Origin: Pseudoalteromonas marina
GTDB lineage: Bacteria; Pseudomonadota; Gammaproteobacteria; Enterobacterales; Alteromonadaceae
Direction: 5' to 3'
Length of the DNA stretch: 64,000 nt
NCBI RefSeq assembly: GCF_000238335.3
Contig: NZ_AHCB03000012.1
Coordinates: 310,001-374,000, forward strand
The notes under the pieces were generated by a model. It did not search any database, was not told the DNA's origin, and saw only the letters and a list, made by a program, of their open reading frames with translations. A program made the translations under genes and the position numbers. This document shows positions 17,069-25,264 of the stretch, in pieces. Position 1 is the first letter of the stretch. The number at the start of each line of letters is the position of its first letter.

Positions 17069-18298
17069 TTAATTAGTAACTACGTTATTTTGCTCTAAAG
17101 CTGATGCTGATGGGTCACGTAAATAATTAAATAGCATAGCCAAAAATAAAATAACTGCAAAACCAGTTGCTAAGTAAAAACCGTAACGCACATGACCAAA
17201 GTAATCACTGATCATGCCCATTAAAAGTGGGGCTAATGCTGCTGACAATGCGGTAAAAAATAATATAACGCCGGCTACAGCACCATGTTGTTGAACAGGG
17301 AAACAGGAAATGCCCTTAGAGTTTAAAGTAGGGTAAACCATTGACATAAATAAACCTGAAAGTGGAAGCAATCCCACAGCCCAATCTACACCGCCAATTA
17401 ATGTGCCTACATAACATAGTGCTATGCCAAGGCTTAGGTAGGTCATTACGCCTTGCCAGCTAAAGCGATTTAGTAACCATACCGCTATAAAACGACCCGC
17501 CGCGCGAAGTATAAAGAATATGGTTAATGCGTAGGTTGCAAGTAATGGCCATGAACCAGTGTAATCTTGTAATAGTGTTGGCATCCATACATAAATAGCC
17601 ACTTCGGTTGCAACGTATAGTGCGATAGCCATTGAAAAGCCCAGTGCATAAGGGTTTTTAATCATTTTCATGGTGGTGGCAAGTGAAGCGGGTTTTTCGG
17701 TTGTTTTTACAACTGGCGGATAATCTGCGCGCCACGCCAGAAGCGCAAGGATCAAACACATAACACCAGCAATAATGTAAAGGTATGTCCAGCTAACATT
17801 TTGAACGAGTAAAACACCTACCAGTGCAGGACCAACAATAGCACCTATTCCAAAAAAGCCTTCTACCTTGTTCATTGTTTTGGTGTGTTCTTCGTTACTG
17901 TGTGAAATATCACCCAATAAAGCTAATGCACCTGTTTTAAATAAACCGATTGCCAAACCAATACAGCAAAGAAGTACCAAGAAAAAATTAAAACTAGAAC
18001 TTACTGAAAATAAAAAACAACTCGCAGAAAAAATGAGTAACCCCAGCATAATGGTTTGCTTTCGTCCAAGGCTGTCGGCTAAAAAGCCTAAAAATAGTCC
18101 ACTAAAAGCAATTAAAGCCATTGGCGCATAATGAAAGGCACTGGCTTGGGTCATACTTAAGCCAAAGTCTTTTATAAGCTCAGGGATGATCATGCCGACC
18201 GCATCAGAGGTCATGGCAAACATAAAAAACATCATGTATGTGAGCCAGCGTATTTGTCGCAACGGATCGCTGCTTGCTTGTGTGTGTGATTTTGTCAT
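17069..18298 (-). CDS. MFS permease, probable sucrose transporter
   Basis: A 409-residue major facilitator with 12 predicted membrane helices. The loop 2-3 signature G-x-L-A-D-x-x-G-R-K (GFLADSLGRKQ) is near residue 75. It should carry the saccharide across the inner membrane after TBDR uptake. The gene is transcribed away from sucrose phosphorylase, with the CTTAATCGATTAAG operator in the shared promoter region. It lacks the look of the LacY/ScrB-linked GPH or oligosaccharide:H+ symporters. Substrate is therefore inferred from context only. Confidence 0.8.
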   Translation of the reverse strand: MTKSHTQASSDPLRQIRWLTYMMFFMFAMTSDAVGMIIPELIKDFGLSMTQASAFHYAPMALIAFSGLFLGFLADSLGRKQTIMLGLLIFSASCFLFSVSSSFNFFLVLLCCIGLAIGLFKTGALALLGDISHSNEEHTKTMNKVEGFFGIGAIVGPALVGVLLVQNVSWTYLYIIAGVMCLILALLAWRADYPPVVKTTEKPASLATTMKMIKNPYALGFSMAIALYVATEVAIYVWMPTLLQDYTGSWPLLATYALTIFFILRAAGRFIAVWLLNRFSWQGVMTYLSLGIALCYVGTLIGGVDWAVGLLPLSGLFMSMVYPTLNSKGISCFPVQQHGAVAGVILFFTALSAALAPLLMGMISDYFGHVRYGFYLATGFAVILFLAMLFNYLRDPSASALEQNNVVTN

Positions 18299-18439
18299 TT
18301 TATTTAATCCTCGTTAAATGCAGGCTAATACGCGTTAAGTCAGTTAGTTACTTAGTGAAGTATTATTCGTGCAACGATATTTGTATGTAAAATTTTTAAA
18401 AATTACTTGTAAATTCTTACTCTCTAGTTAAAGATATAT

Positions 18440-18453
18440 CTTAATCGATTAAG
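18440..18453. promoter_or_regulatory. putative LacI-family operator before sucrose phosphorylase
   Basis: The perfect 14-bp palindrome CTTAATCGATTAAG lies 21 bp before the sucrose phosphorylase start and in the divergent promoter region of the MFS gene. It is identical to the core of the 32-bp palindrome upstream of the TBDR gene, so one regulator probably controls all three genes. Confidence 0.75.
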
Positions 18454-18474
18454 TTTCAACATGGTAATCACACA

Positions 18475-19944
18475 ATGATGCAAAACAAAGTTCAATTGAT
18501 CACATATGCTGATCGAATCACTGGCCAAGACATTAATGCACTCACTACACTTTTAAATGGATCTTTAAAAGGCGTATTTGGCGGTGTGCATTTGTTGCCA
18601 TTTTATAACCCAATTGACGGCAGTGATGCTGGCTTTGACCCAATAGACCATAGTGAAGTAGATTCAAGAATAGGTTCTTGGGAGGACATCAAAGCGCTTG
18701 GTAACAACCATGATTTAATGGCTGACTTAATTGTTAACCATGTTTCGGCGCAATCTTTTCAGTTTCAGGATGTGCTTGCTAAAGGTAAAACCTCTGAATT
18801 TTGGGATTTGTTTTTAACCAAAGAAGACGTATTTCCAAATGGCATGAGCGACGCAGAGCAAAAAGCAATTTATCGTCCTCGCCCTGGTAGTTGTTTTACA
18901 CCAATGAAATGTGGTGATGGCGAAACGTACGATTTTTGGACTACGTTTACCGATAACCAAATTGACATTAATGTAAAGGTAGAGGCTGGCGTTGCGTATC
19001 TAAATAATGTACTCACAAAGTTCTCTGCTAACAATGTAAATATTATTCGCTTAGATGCAGCGGGTTACGCTATTAAGCAAGCGGGTACTAACTGTTTTAT
19101 GCTAGATGAAACGTTTGGTTACTTAGATAACTTATCTAAGCAAGCAAATGAATTAGGTATGGAAACAATTGCTGAAATACACAGCCATTATCAAACTCAG
19201 GTTGAAGTGGCTAAACGCGTAAACATGGTTTATGACTTTGCACTGCCGCCGCTTATTTTACATAGTTTGTTTAATAACGATGTTGATGCACTTTTAAAGT
19301 GGCTAAAAATATCACCACGTAACTGTTTAACTGTACTCGATACACATGACGGCATTGGTATTATTGATGCTGGGCCAATGGGCGACAAACCAGGTCTATT
19401 AAACGCTGAGCAAATTGATAACCTTGTTGAAACAATGCATGCAAACAGTAATAACGAAAGCCGACAAGCAACTGGGGCTGCAGCCAGTAATGTTGATTTG
19501 TACCAAGTTAACTGTACTTATTACAATGCATTGGGGGCAAAAGATTTTGATTATTTATTGTCTCGCGCCATTCAGTTTTTTGCACCAGGTGTTCCACAAG
19601 TTTACTACGGTGGTTTATTTGCATGCGAAAACGACATGGAGCTTTTAGCTAAAACAAATGTTGGCCGTGATATTAACCGCCCATATTTAAATGCAGATAA
19701 AATAAGCGAATCACTTGATAAGCCCGTTGTAAAAGGTTTAATAGAGCTCATTAAATTACGAAATGAACACCCAGCGTTTTCTGGGGAGTTTTCAGCGCAA
19801 GGTGAAGGCAGTATGTGTTGTTTAACGTGGCAACTTGGTGAGCAATCTATTTCATTAAGTGTAGATTTTGAAGCAAGAACCGCCCTCATAACGCAAGTAA
19901 ATGGTGAAGAAGAAACATCGATAAGTTTAGATTCTTTATTGTAA
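18475..19944 (+). CDS. sucP: sucrose phosphorylase (GH13)
   Basis: Converts sucrose and phosphate to alpha-glucose-1-phosphate and fructose in the cytoplasm. It has 489 residues, the usual length for GH13 subfamily 18. The catalytic nucleophile is Asp194 in IRLDAAGYAIKQAG, the acid/base is Glu234 in IAEIHSHY, and the transition-state residues His291-Asp292 are in LDTHDGIG. TGAAASNVDLYQVN and GVPQVYYGG are typical of true sucrose phosphorylases. Related enzymes acting on sucrose-6-phosphate or glucosylglycerate share the fold, but the locus context favours sucrose. The product fructose is handled by the scrK-type kinase. Confidence 0.9.
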   Translation: MMQNKVQLITYADRITGQDINALTTLLNGSLKGVFGGVHLLPFYNPIDGSDAGFDPIDHSEVDSRIGSWEDIKALGNNHDLMADLIVNHVSAQSFQFQDVLAKGKTSEFWDLFLTKEDVFPNGMSDAEQKAIYRPRPGSCFTPMKCGDGETYDFWTTFTDNQIDINVKVEAGVAYLNNVLTKFSANNVNIIRLDAAGYAIKQAGTNCFMLDETFGYLDNLSKQANELGMETIAEIHSHYQTQVEVAKRVNMVYDFALPPLILHSLFNNDVDALLKWLKISPRNCLTVLDTHDGIGIIDAGPMGDKPGLLNAEQIDNLVETMHANSNNESRQATGAAASNVDLYQVNCTYYNALGAKDFDYLLSRAIQFFAPGVPQVYYGGLFACENDMELLAKTNVGRDINRPYLNADKISESLDKPVVKGLIELIKLRNEHPAFSGEFSAQGEGSMCCLTWQLGEQSISLSVDFEARTALITQVNGEEETSISLDSLL

Positions 19945-19964
19945 CGAATAGAGTTTTGCTTAAT

Positions 19965-19995
19965 AAAAAGCCAAGCTAGTTAGCTTGGCTTTTTT
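19965..19995. terminator. bidirectional intrinsic terminator
   Basis: AAAAAGCCAAGCTA pairs with TAGCTTGGCTTTTT, flanked by T runs on either strand. It lies between the convergent sucrose phosphorylase and LacI genes. Confidence 0.9.
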
Positions 19996-19996
19996 A

Positions 19997-21028
19997 TTAA
20001 CTGCTGGCACCAATGTCGAGTTCGTAGCTGACTTCTTGTATTTTATTTTCTTTAGAAATAAATAAGTTTGCAGCAATTACGCCTTTTTCTTCACTGTTTT
20101 GATGAATAGTACTTAACCTAGGCACGAACCGTGCTGCTTCATCAATCCCATCAAATCCAACAATACGTAGGTCTTTTCCAATTTTTATACCTTGCTTGAT
20201 TGCCTCTCGCATTGTGGCGAGTGCAATTAAATCACTCATACAGATAATAACGTTAGGGCGAGGTGAAGCTGATAGTACTTCTTTTGCAGCTATATTAGCA
20301 AAGCGCTCGCTGCTTTCAGGTATGTTCCAAATGCGGTCGTCAGCAACACTAATACTTGCCTCAACTAATGCACGTTGATAGCCACGTAAACGCTGATGAG
20401 AAATTGACTCTCCGGTTTGAAACTCGTGATGTTCATAAACGCGGCATAATACGTTTTCATCGAGAAGTCTTAGCCCTAGAATGGCGACCTTATCGTTTAT
20501 ATTGTGCAAAACATGCTTGGCAATTTCGTAGCTAGCTTGTTCGTTATTAATGTTAACCGACGCATTGCGGTTAATGTCAAAATCGACTGTGACGACGTGT
20601 TTTGGCGTAGTTTTAAGTTGTTCTACTAATGCGTGGTTACGAGGGCGACCGTAGCAAATAAAACCATCTACAAAATCAACAACACTATTAAGATTATTAT
20701 TAATACCAGAGAACAATAAAACGTTAATATTGTTTTTTTCGAGTACAGAGGTCACGCCACGCATAAAACTGCTGGCAACTGGGTCTGATACCATGTATTC
20801 AACGCTGTCGGGTAGCACCAAAGCGACAATGTTAAATGTACCGCTTCTTAATGATTGTGCTGCTTTATTTGGGCCAAAGTAACCAAGCTCTTTGCAGGCT
20901 TTGAGTATCGCTTCTCGGCGCTTTTCTGAGAGCTGATCTGGTCGATTAAATGCATTAGATACCGTTGCATTAGACACACCTAACTCTTTAGCAATACTTT
21001 TTAGGGTCCATCGAATTTGTTTACTCAT
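19997..21028 (-). CDS. scrR: LacI-family regulator of the sucrose locus
   Basis: A 343-residue LacI/GalR-type repressor. The N-terminal helix-turn-helix is SIAKELGVSNATVSNAFNRP (residues 12-31) with the hinge region following. The periplasmic-binding-protein-like effector domain runs from about residue 65 and ends near RFVPRLSTIHQNSEEKG. It lies at the end of the sucrose gene group, and a CG-centred palindrome recurs upstream of the target genes, as expected for this family. No copy of that palindrome was found upstream of its own start, so autoregulation is not indicated. Confidence 0.85.
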   Translation of the reverse strand: MSKQIRWTLKSIAKELGVSNATVSNAFNRPDQLSEKRREAILKACKELGYFGPNKAAQSLRSGTFNIVALVLPDSVEYMVSDPVASSFMRGVTSVLEKNNINVLLFSGINNNLNSVVDFVDGFICYGRPRNHALVEQLKTTPKHVVTVDFDINRNASVNINNEQASYEIAKHVLHNINDKVAILGLRLLDENVLCRVYEHHEFQTGESISHQRLRGYQRALVEASISVADDRIWNIPESSERFANIAAKEVLSASPRPNVIICMSDLIALATMREAIKQGIKIGKDLRIVGFDGIDEAARFVPRLSTIHQNSEEKGVIAANLFISKENKIQEVSYELDIGASS

Positions 21029-21421
21029 TAACTACTCTTTGCCGTAAAACTACACTACACAAATTAACATATTGAACTGTTTAACATAATAAAAAATTTG
21101 GGTTTTATCGTTAATTTATTTAGTTATGAGGCTGCTGCATTTAAATTGTAAGCGATTAGTAACGCAATTAATTTATGCCTATGCAAAAAAGGTGTTTTTA
21201 TAATATTTGCGGCGCCAGTACATGAACGGGTTAAATTATTTTTACCCGATAATAATGTTAAAAAAGTTACTAATTTATAACTACGGGATGAAATTTGGTT
21301 ATATATTATGGTTTTAGGTTATAAACAACTTCAGTATGCTCTAGTAATAATGAGCTTGATTTTTAAACAAACTGTTGTAATCTAAATCAGGTACACCAAA
21401 ATCATTACCATGGAGAGAACA
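21029..21421. promoter_or_regulatory. 393-bp divergent intergenic region
   Basis: AT-rich, no convincing gene. It contains an imperfect inverted repeat (CGGGTTAAA at 21227-21235 with TTTTACCCG at 21240-21248, one mismatch). It also contains an isolated TGTAAGCGATTAG near 21147 that resembles one half of the operators at 32634-32676. It must hold the promoters of the LacI regulator and of the Sel1-repeat gene. Confidence 0.35.
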
Positions 21422-22315
21422 ATGAGAATATCTAAAGTTTTACCTTTAATTATGGCGTCGGTCTTATCAACTAATTTGGCTTATGCAAATACAGACGCAC
21501 TTCCTTTGTGTGAAACTGCTGAATGTACATCGGATTTCAAAAAGCTCAGAAATTTTGCCATTAACGGTAGTAGCGAAGCTGCTAGCTTACTTGCCATTGC
21601 TTATGCAAATGGTGAAGGCGTAAGCCAAGACGAAGCATATGCCAGAAAGTTTATGTTAAGAGCTATTAAGTGGAAAGACCCTTTTGCTATACATCAGGCT
21701 TCGCATTGGTATAGAACAGGGCATATTTTTGATAAAGATGTAGCAAGAGCTGATGAGTTATTAAACCGAGTTGTTGATAGAGGTTTTCCGCCAGCTTTGG
21801 TAGACAAGGCGAAACAGTTGTTTGCTGAAAATAATAAAAATTCAGACAAATTAGCATTCGATCTGCTAATTAAGGCAAAAGAGTCAACTTATTTGCCAGC
21901 TTATGAGCTGTTAGCTGTTTTTTATGAACATGGTATAGGCACTGAAGCTAGTTTGTATCAGTCAGCTAAAATGCATAAAACGCTGGCTATTCGTGGTCAT
22001 GAAGGTGCGCAAGAAAAATTAGATAAATTAGTTGCAATAATTGAACAGCAAAATATAAACATTGACGGTTTAAAGGTAAGTCAAGACATTGAGCGTTTAG
22101 ATCCTGTTTTATTGGACGTCCATTCAGAAATTAAAGATTTGATTGCCAAACTAAAGACTACGGATTATGACGGTAGAAGCACTGTTTCTAGAATACAAGG
22201 TCAGGCATGTTCAGATGCGGGGAATGGTTGCTATATACAATTTAATAGAAACTCTCCAGGTATGATACCTAATGTTGTTACAGGGACAATTAAAGGTCGC
22301 TTCTTAGGTCAATAG
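21422..22315 (+). CDS. exported Sel1/TPR-like repeat protein
   Basis: The ATG at 21422 is chosen because GGAGAGAAC lies just before it; an in-frame ATG four codons upstream overlaps that site. The 297-residue product has a signal peptide (MRISKVLPLIMASVLSTNLAYA). Sel1-type helical repeats cover about residues 30-205. Typical stretches are EAASLLAIAYANGEGVSQDEAYARKF and YLPAYELLAVFYEHGIGTEASLYQSA, abbreviated here to their recognisable cores (ANGEGVSQ and EHGIGTEA). The C-terminal 90 residues are not repeats and contain two Cys. It probably works in the periplasm as a protein-interaction scaffold. A strong terminator follows. Confidence 0.75.
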   Translation: MRISKVLPLIMASVLSTNLAYANTDALPLCETAECTSDFKKLRNFAINGSSEAASLLAIAYANGEGVSQDEAYARKFMLRAIKWKDPFAIHQASHWYRTGHIFDKDVARADELLNRVVDRGFPPALVDKAKQLFAENNKNSDKLAFDLLIKAKESTYLPAYELLAVFYEHGIGTEASLYQSAKMHKTLAIRGHEGAQEKLDKLVAIIEQQNINIDGLKVSQDIERLDPVLLDVHSEIKDLIAKLKTTDYDGRSTVSRIQGQACSDAGNGCYIQFNRNSPGMIPNVVTGTIKGRFLGQ

Positions 22316-22329
22316 GCCTTGACCGTTTG

Positions 22330-22358
22330 AAAAAGGAGAGCGTATGCTCTCCTTTTTT
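22330..22358 (+). terminator. intrinsic terminator after the Sel1-repeat gene
   Basis: AAAAAGGAGAGC pairs with GCTCTCCTTTTT around a GTAT loop, followed by further T residues. Confidence 0.9.
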
Positions 22359-22521
22359 GTTTGTATTTAAATAATTATACTTAATTTTATTTTGCAAGCT
22401 GCTTTAGGTTATATTTGCTTATTGCTAGTATTGTATTTCTTAAGTTTTTGTAGTCATCTTTTTAGTTATTTTCCCAACTAGCTTCTTACTGCCCAGTTTA
22501 TTTTCAAGGATGTTTATTGTT

Positions 22522-22937
22522 ATGAAAGTTGTCTCAATGCTTGCGCAGTTTAGCCTTTTTATGCGAGTGATGCGTTAGCGTGCTCGGCAAGTACCAATCC
22601 TGAGCAAGTAGTGCAAGCGCAATTAGAGGCTTATAACGCACTAAATATAGGTCTATTTGCAAGCTGTCACTCGGCAGATATAAAAATTAAAAATAGCCAA
22701 GAAGGCGCTCCTGACATTATTGGGCAAGAAAGCTTAATCAAAGCGTATTAGTTTTTAAAAACAGCGCCAAAATCATTTAAAGTGATTCTTGAAAATCGAA
22801 TTGTGAATGGGCCTGTGGTTGTTGATTATGAGCGGTTAACTAGGCTTGGTGAGGGGCGAGATGATATGTTTGCCGTTGCGGTATATGAAGTGCGTAATGG
22901 CAAAATTGTTAGCGTATGGTTCCCACCAACTAAATAA
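22522..22937 (+). pseudogene. broken SnoaL/NTF2-like exported protein gene
   Basis: From the ATG at 22522 the frame reads 18 codons of a signal-peptide-like start (MKVVSMLAQFSLF) and stops at the TAG at 22576-22578. In another frame, from about 22565, the sequence continues as ASDALACSASTNPEQVVQ and runs to the TAA at 22935-22937. That frame has one further in-frame TAG at 22749-22751 (after LIKAY). The body, with EAYNALNIGLFASCHSADI, VVVDYERLTR and KIVSVWFPPTK, has the look of a small SnoaL-like or steroid-isomerase-type fold. One frameshift plus one nonsense codon indicate a decayed gene; sequencing error would have to explain both. Confidence 0.7.
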
Positions 22938-22991
22938 CAAAAGCTTGCTTAAAACACCTTGAGTAGAGGCCTACAGCAAGGTGTTTTAATG

Positions 22992-24653
22992 TTACCACTT
23001 AAGCATATTTTCAATAACCTTTAGCTTATCGTTATAGCTTCTAATGCCAGAAGCATGCAGTAAGGCAACCGCACTAAACGAGGCTAGGTTAACTAATTGC
23101 TTATGTTGGCTTGTCATTAACTGACTGAAAATTTGGTACACCTTAGTGGGTTTAAACTGCTTGGGGCGTTTAATTTGCCATTGATCAATCCCTTTTTTTG
23201 GTAATAAACATGGAACATGGCCAGGATATGCTTGCCAAGGCGAATCTAGGGCTTCGGGGAATGCATAGCGTAAAAAATCATGATAAAAGCGATGCTTTCT
23301 TACTTGTGACGTTGGCTGCGACAAAACATGTCTAAGTACTTTCCAGGAATAAAAGGGCAGGCAAAAATCCATTTGATACTCGTCCACTTTATCGAATGGA
23401 ATGGCTAAATGGTGATGCTGATCGTTAAGTAATAAAAACAGATAGTAAGCTTTTTCAAGAGGAATATCTCCAAACTCTTTTAATGAAGTTACGATATTAG
23501 CTTTTAGTCTGGCTTGCATTTTTTCAGCGTTATGGATTATTGATTTGGGGATATAAGCAAATTGTTGCGATAAATAAGCGTCAGCAAGGCGCTCAGGTTT
23601 TTGTGTTAAAGCCGCTTCGTAAACTTCATCTGAGTAGTAAATAACACCCAGCCCAACACTGCCTCCATTGCCAGACCATGCTAAACGAGGACGTGTTACT
23701 TTAGGGTGGTCTGGATGTTGGCCGTTTAACCAATGCTCGCCTAGTCTGTCTTCAATTGTTTTTGCCTGCGTATCGTTAACACGAATAACATCAAGCTCAA
23801 TTTTTTGGCTTTTTGCGAACGCTGTTGCGCAGTATAAGTCTTGTGTTTGATGCTGTGAAAAATTAAGCGCGGTGATGTTTACATTTTGCCTTTTAAGCAA
23901 GCACGCAATCAACCTTGAGTCTAATCCACCCGATAGCGTAGTAAGCACGTGATTATCGTTATCAATATATTTGTTTACATTGTTAGATAGGTCTTGCTTT
24001 AAGCTATGCAGTGTTTTTTCGTAATTATCATTATTTTTAGTAAGGCTGCACCAGTCAAAATACTGTGTTTTAGTAACCCCCTTACATGATGCTTCTAGGC
24101 GAGTTCCTGGGCGAATACACGAAATTTCGTTGTAATGGGTATGCTCAAATAGGTAATACCCAAGTGTTGCATATTCCATCATTCCTTCGTGATTACAGGT
24201 AAGTGGTAAGCCTAAGTTTTTGAGTAAGCTATATTGGGTACTAAAAATAAAAGCACCTTCATAATACATATAATAAAAAGGGCGAACCCCAAGGGAATCG
24301 GTAACTAAGTTTAATACATTCGTAACCTTGTTATACCGTGCCATACAAAAAACACCTTCACATCCTGTAAGCATTGCATTGGTATAATGTGAGTTTAGGG
24401 TGTTTAAATCGTTATTTCGGTTCGCGCTTAAAAGTGGATGACCAACCAGTGTTGCAATATGCGAATCTGTTTGCAAAAAAGCATGTGGGCCAAAGGTTTC
24501 ATAATCTAAACTAGCCAAGTAAAGAGCCTGTTCATGTACTTCGTTTATTGTGCCACCGTTTACTTTAGTATCTTCATTTTTAAATTTATTAATAATAAAA
24601 TCATGATGTTGAGTTAGTCCTGATGCACAATAAATCCCAAAAAATTTCGCCAT
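22992..24653 (-). CDS. asparagine-synthetase-like amidotransferase lacking Cys2
   Basis: A 553-residue protein with the AsnB two-domain layout. The N-terminal Ntn-type domain (residues 1-200) keeps the TDSLGVRPFYY loop, but the start is MAKFFGIY. The nucleophilic Cys2 of glutamine-using enzymes is missing, so it should not hydrolyse glutamine. The ATP-pyrophosphatase domain has SGGLDS at 241-246. Loss of Cys2 is seen in lasso-peptide cyclases (McjC type) and some other amide-forming relatives. No lasso B protein or obvious precursor peptide is adjacent. A small GRAM-like gene and an S41 peptidase are divergent neighbours. Product unknown. Confidence 0.75.
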   Translation of the reverse strand: MAKFFGIYCASGLTQHHDFIINKFKNEDTKVNGGTINEVHEQALYLASLDYETFGPHAFLQTDSHIATLVGHPLLSANRNNDLNTLNSHYTNAMLTGCEGVFCMARYNKVTNVLNLVTDSLGVRPFYYMYYEGAFIFSTQYSLLKNLGLPLTCNHEGMMEYATLGYYLFEHTHYNEISCIRPGTRLEASCKGVTKTQYFDWCSLTKNNDNYEKTLHSLKQDLSNNVNKYIDNDNHVLTTLSGGLDSRLIACLLKRQNVNITALNFSQHQTQDLYCATAFAKSQKIELDVIRVNDTQAKTIEDRLGEHWLNGQHPDHPKVTRPRLAWSGNGGSVGLGVIYYSDEVYEAALTQKPERLADAYLSQQFAYIPKSIIHNAEKMQARLKANIVTSLKEFGDIPLEKAYYLFLLLNDQHHHLAIPFDKVDEYQMDFCLPFYSWKVLRHVLSQPTSQVRKHRFYHDFLRYAFPEALDSPWQAYPGHVPCLLPKKGIDQWQIKRPKQFKPTKVYQIFSQLMTSQHKQLVNLASFSAVALLHASGIRSYNDKLKVIENMLKW

Positions 24654-24755
24654 AACCTTTACCTGTAATTCGTTTTGATATTAATTAGGTATCAAGGTTT
24701 GTACCAAGATTAATTAATACTTTGCTAGAGATTCGCAGTACTAATTGAATTTTAC

Positions 24756-24784
24756 TTTTGAGGTACAAATTAATTGCCTCAAAA
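24756..24784. repeat. inverted repeat in a divergent promoter region
   Basis: TTTTGAGG (24756-24763) pairs with CCTCAAAA (24777-24784) across 13 bp. It lies between the divergent asparagine-synthetase-like and GRAM-like genes and could be an operator. The rest of this 203-bp gap is AT-rich without other recognisable signals. Confidence 0.4.
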
Positions 24785-24856
24785 CAAAAAACTATATAAC
24801 TTATTAAAGTGAATACATTTTATAAAAGTAAATTTATCAATCAGCAGGAAAGCCGA

Positions 24857-25156
24857 ATGAACAATGAAATACTCAAATCATCTACTGCTACGTACCAAAG
24901 TGGTGTGGTAAAAGCCGATGGTAAACTTTATGTAACGCAAGGTGAGGTAAGTTTTGAGCCATACAATGAACGTGCTGGTTTAGGACCTTATACTTTAACA
25001 CGCAGCGCAATCGTAAAAATTGAAAAGTCAGTAGGTACAGGTGCTGGCATTTTACCACTTACAAGCGATGCAATAACAATCACCTTAGAAAATGAAGATA
25101 CTTATGATTTTATTATAGCAACCCCTGATGAATGGATTCGTTTACTCAAGCATTAA
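24857..25156 (+). CDS. small GRAM/PH-like domain protein
   Basis: The ATG at 24857 is preceded by AGGAA at a 7-nt spacing, so it is preferred over an in-frame ATG 48 bp upstream. The 99-residue soluble product shows a PH/GRAM-like strand pattern: VVKADGKLYVTQGEVSFEP, then a dI-x-kI strand near residue 52, then ITLENEDTYDFIIATPDEW. Such domains bind lipids or proteins in eukaryotes; bacterial single-domain members have no settled function. It is divergent from the asparagine-synthetase-like gene and 108 bp before the S41 peptidase. Confidence 0.65.
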   Translation: MNNEILKSSTATYQSGVVKADGKLYVTQGEVSFEPYNERAGLGPYTLTRSAIVKIEKSVGTGAGILPLTSDAITITLENEDTYDFIIATPDEWIRLLKH

Positions 25157-25264
25157 TCAATCAGTAAAGCTGGTATTTGGGCATAATTATTTTAAGTGTG
25201 TGTTAAGTTAAATAGCATCAATAGTTTCCTGCTTTAATTATTAAAAAACAACAAAAGGATTTGA

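Noticed and set aside
24857..25156. The GRAM-like small protein as a precursor peptide for the asparagine-synthetase-like enzyme
   Set aside because: It has a folded-domain strand pattern over its full length and no leader/core layout.
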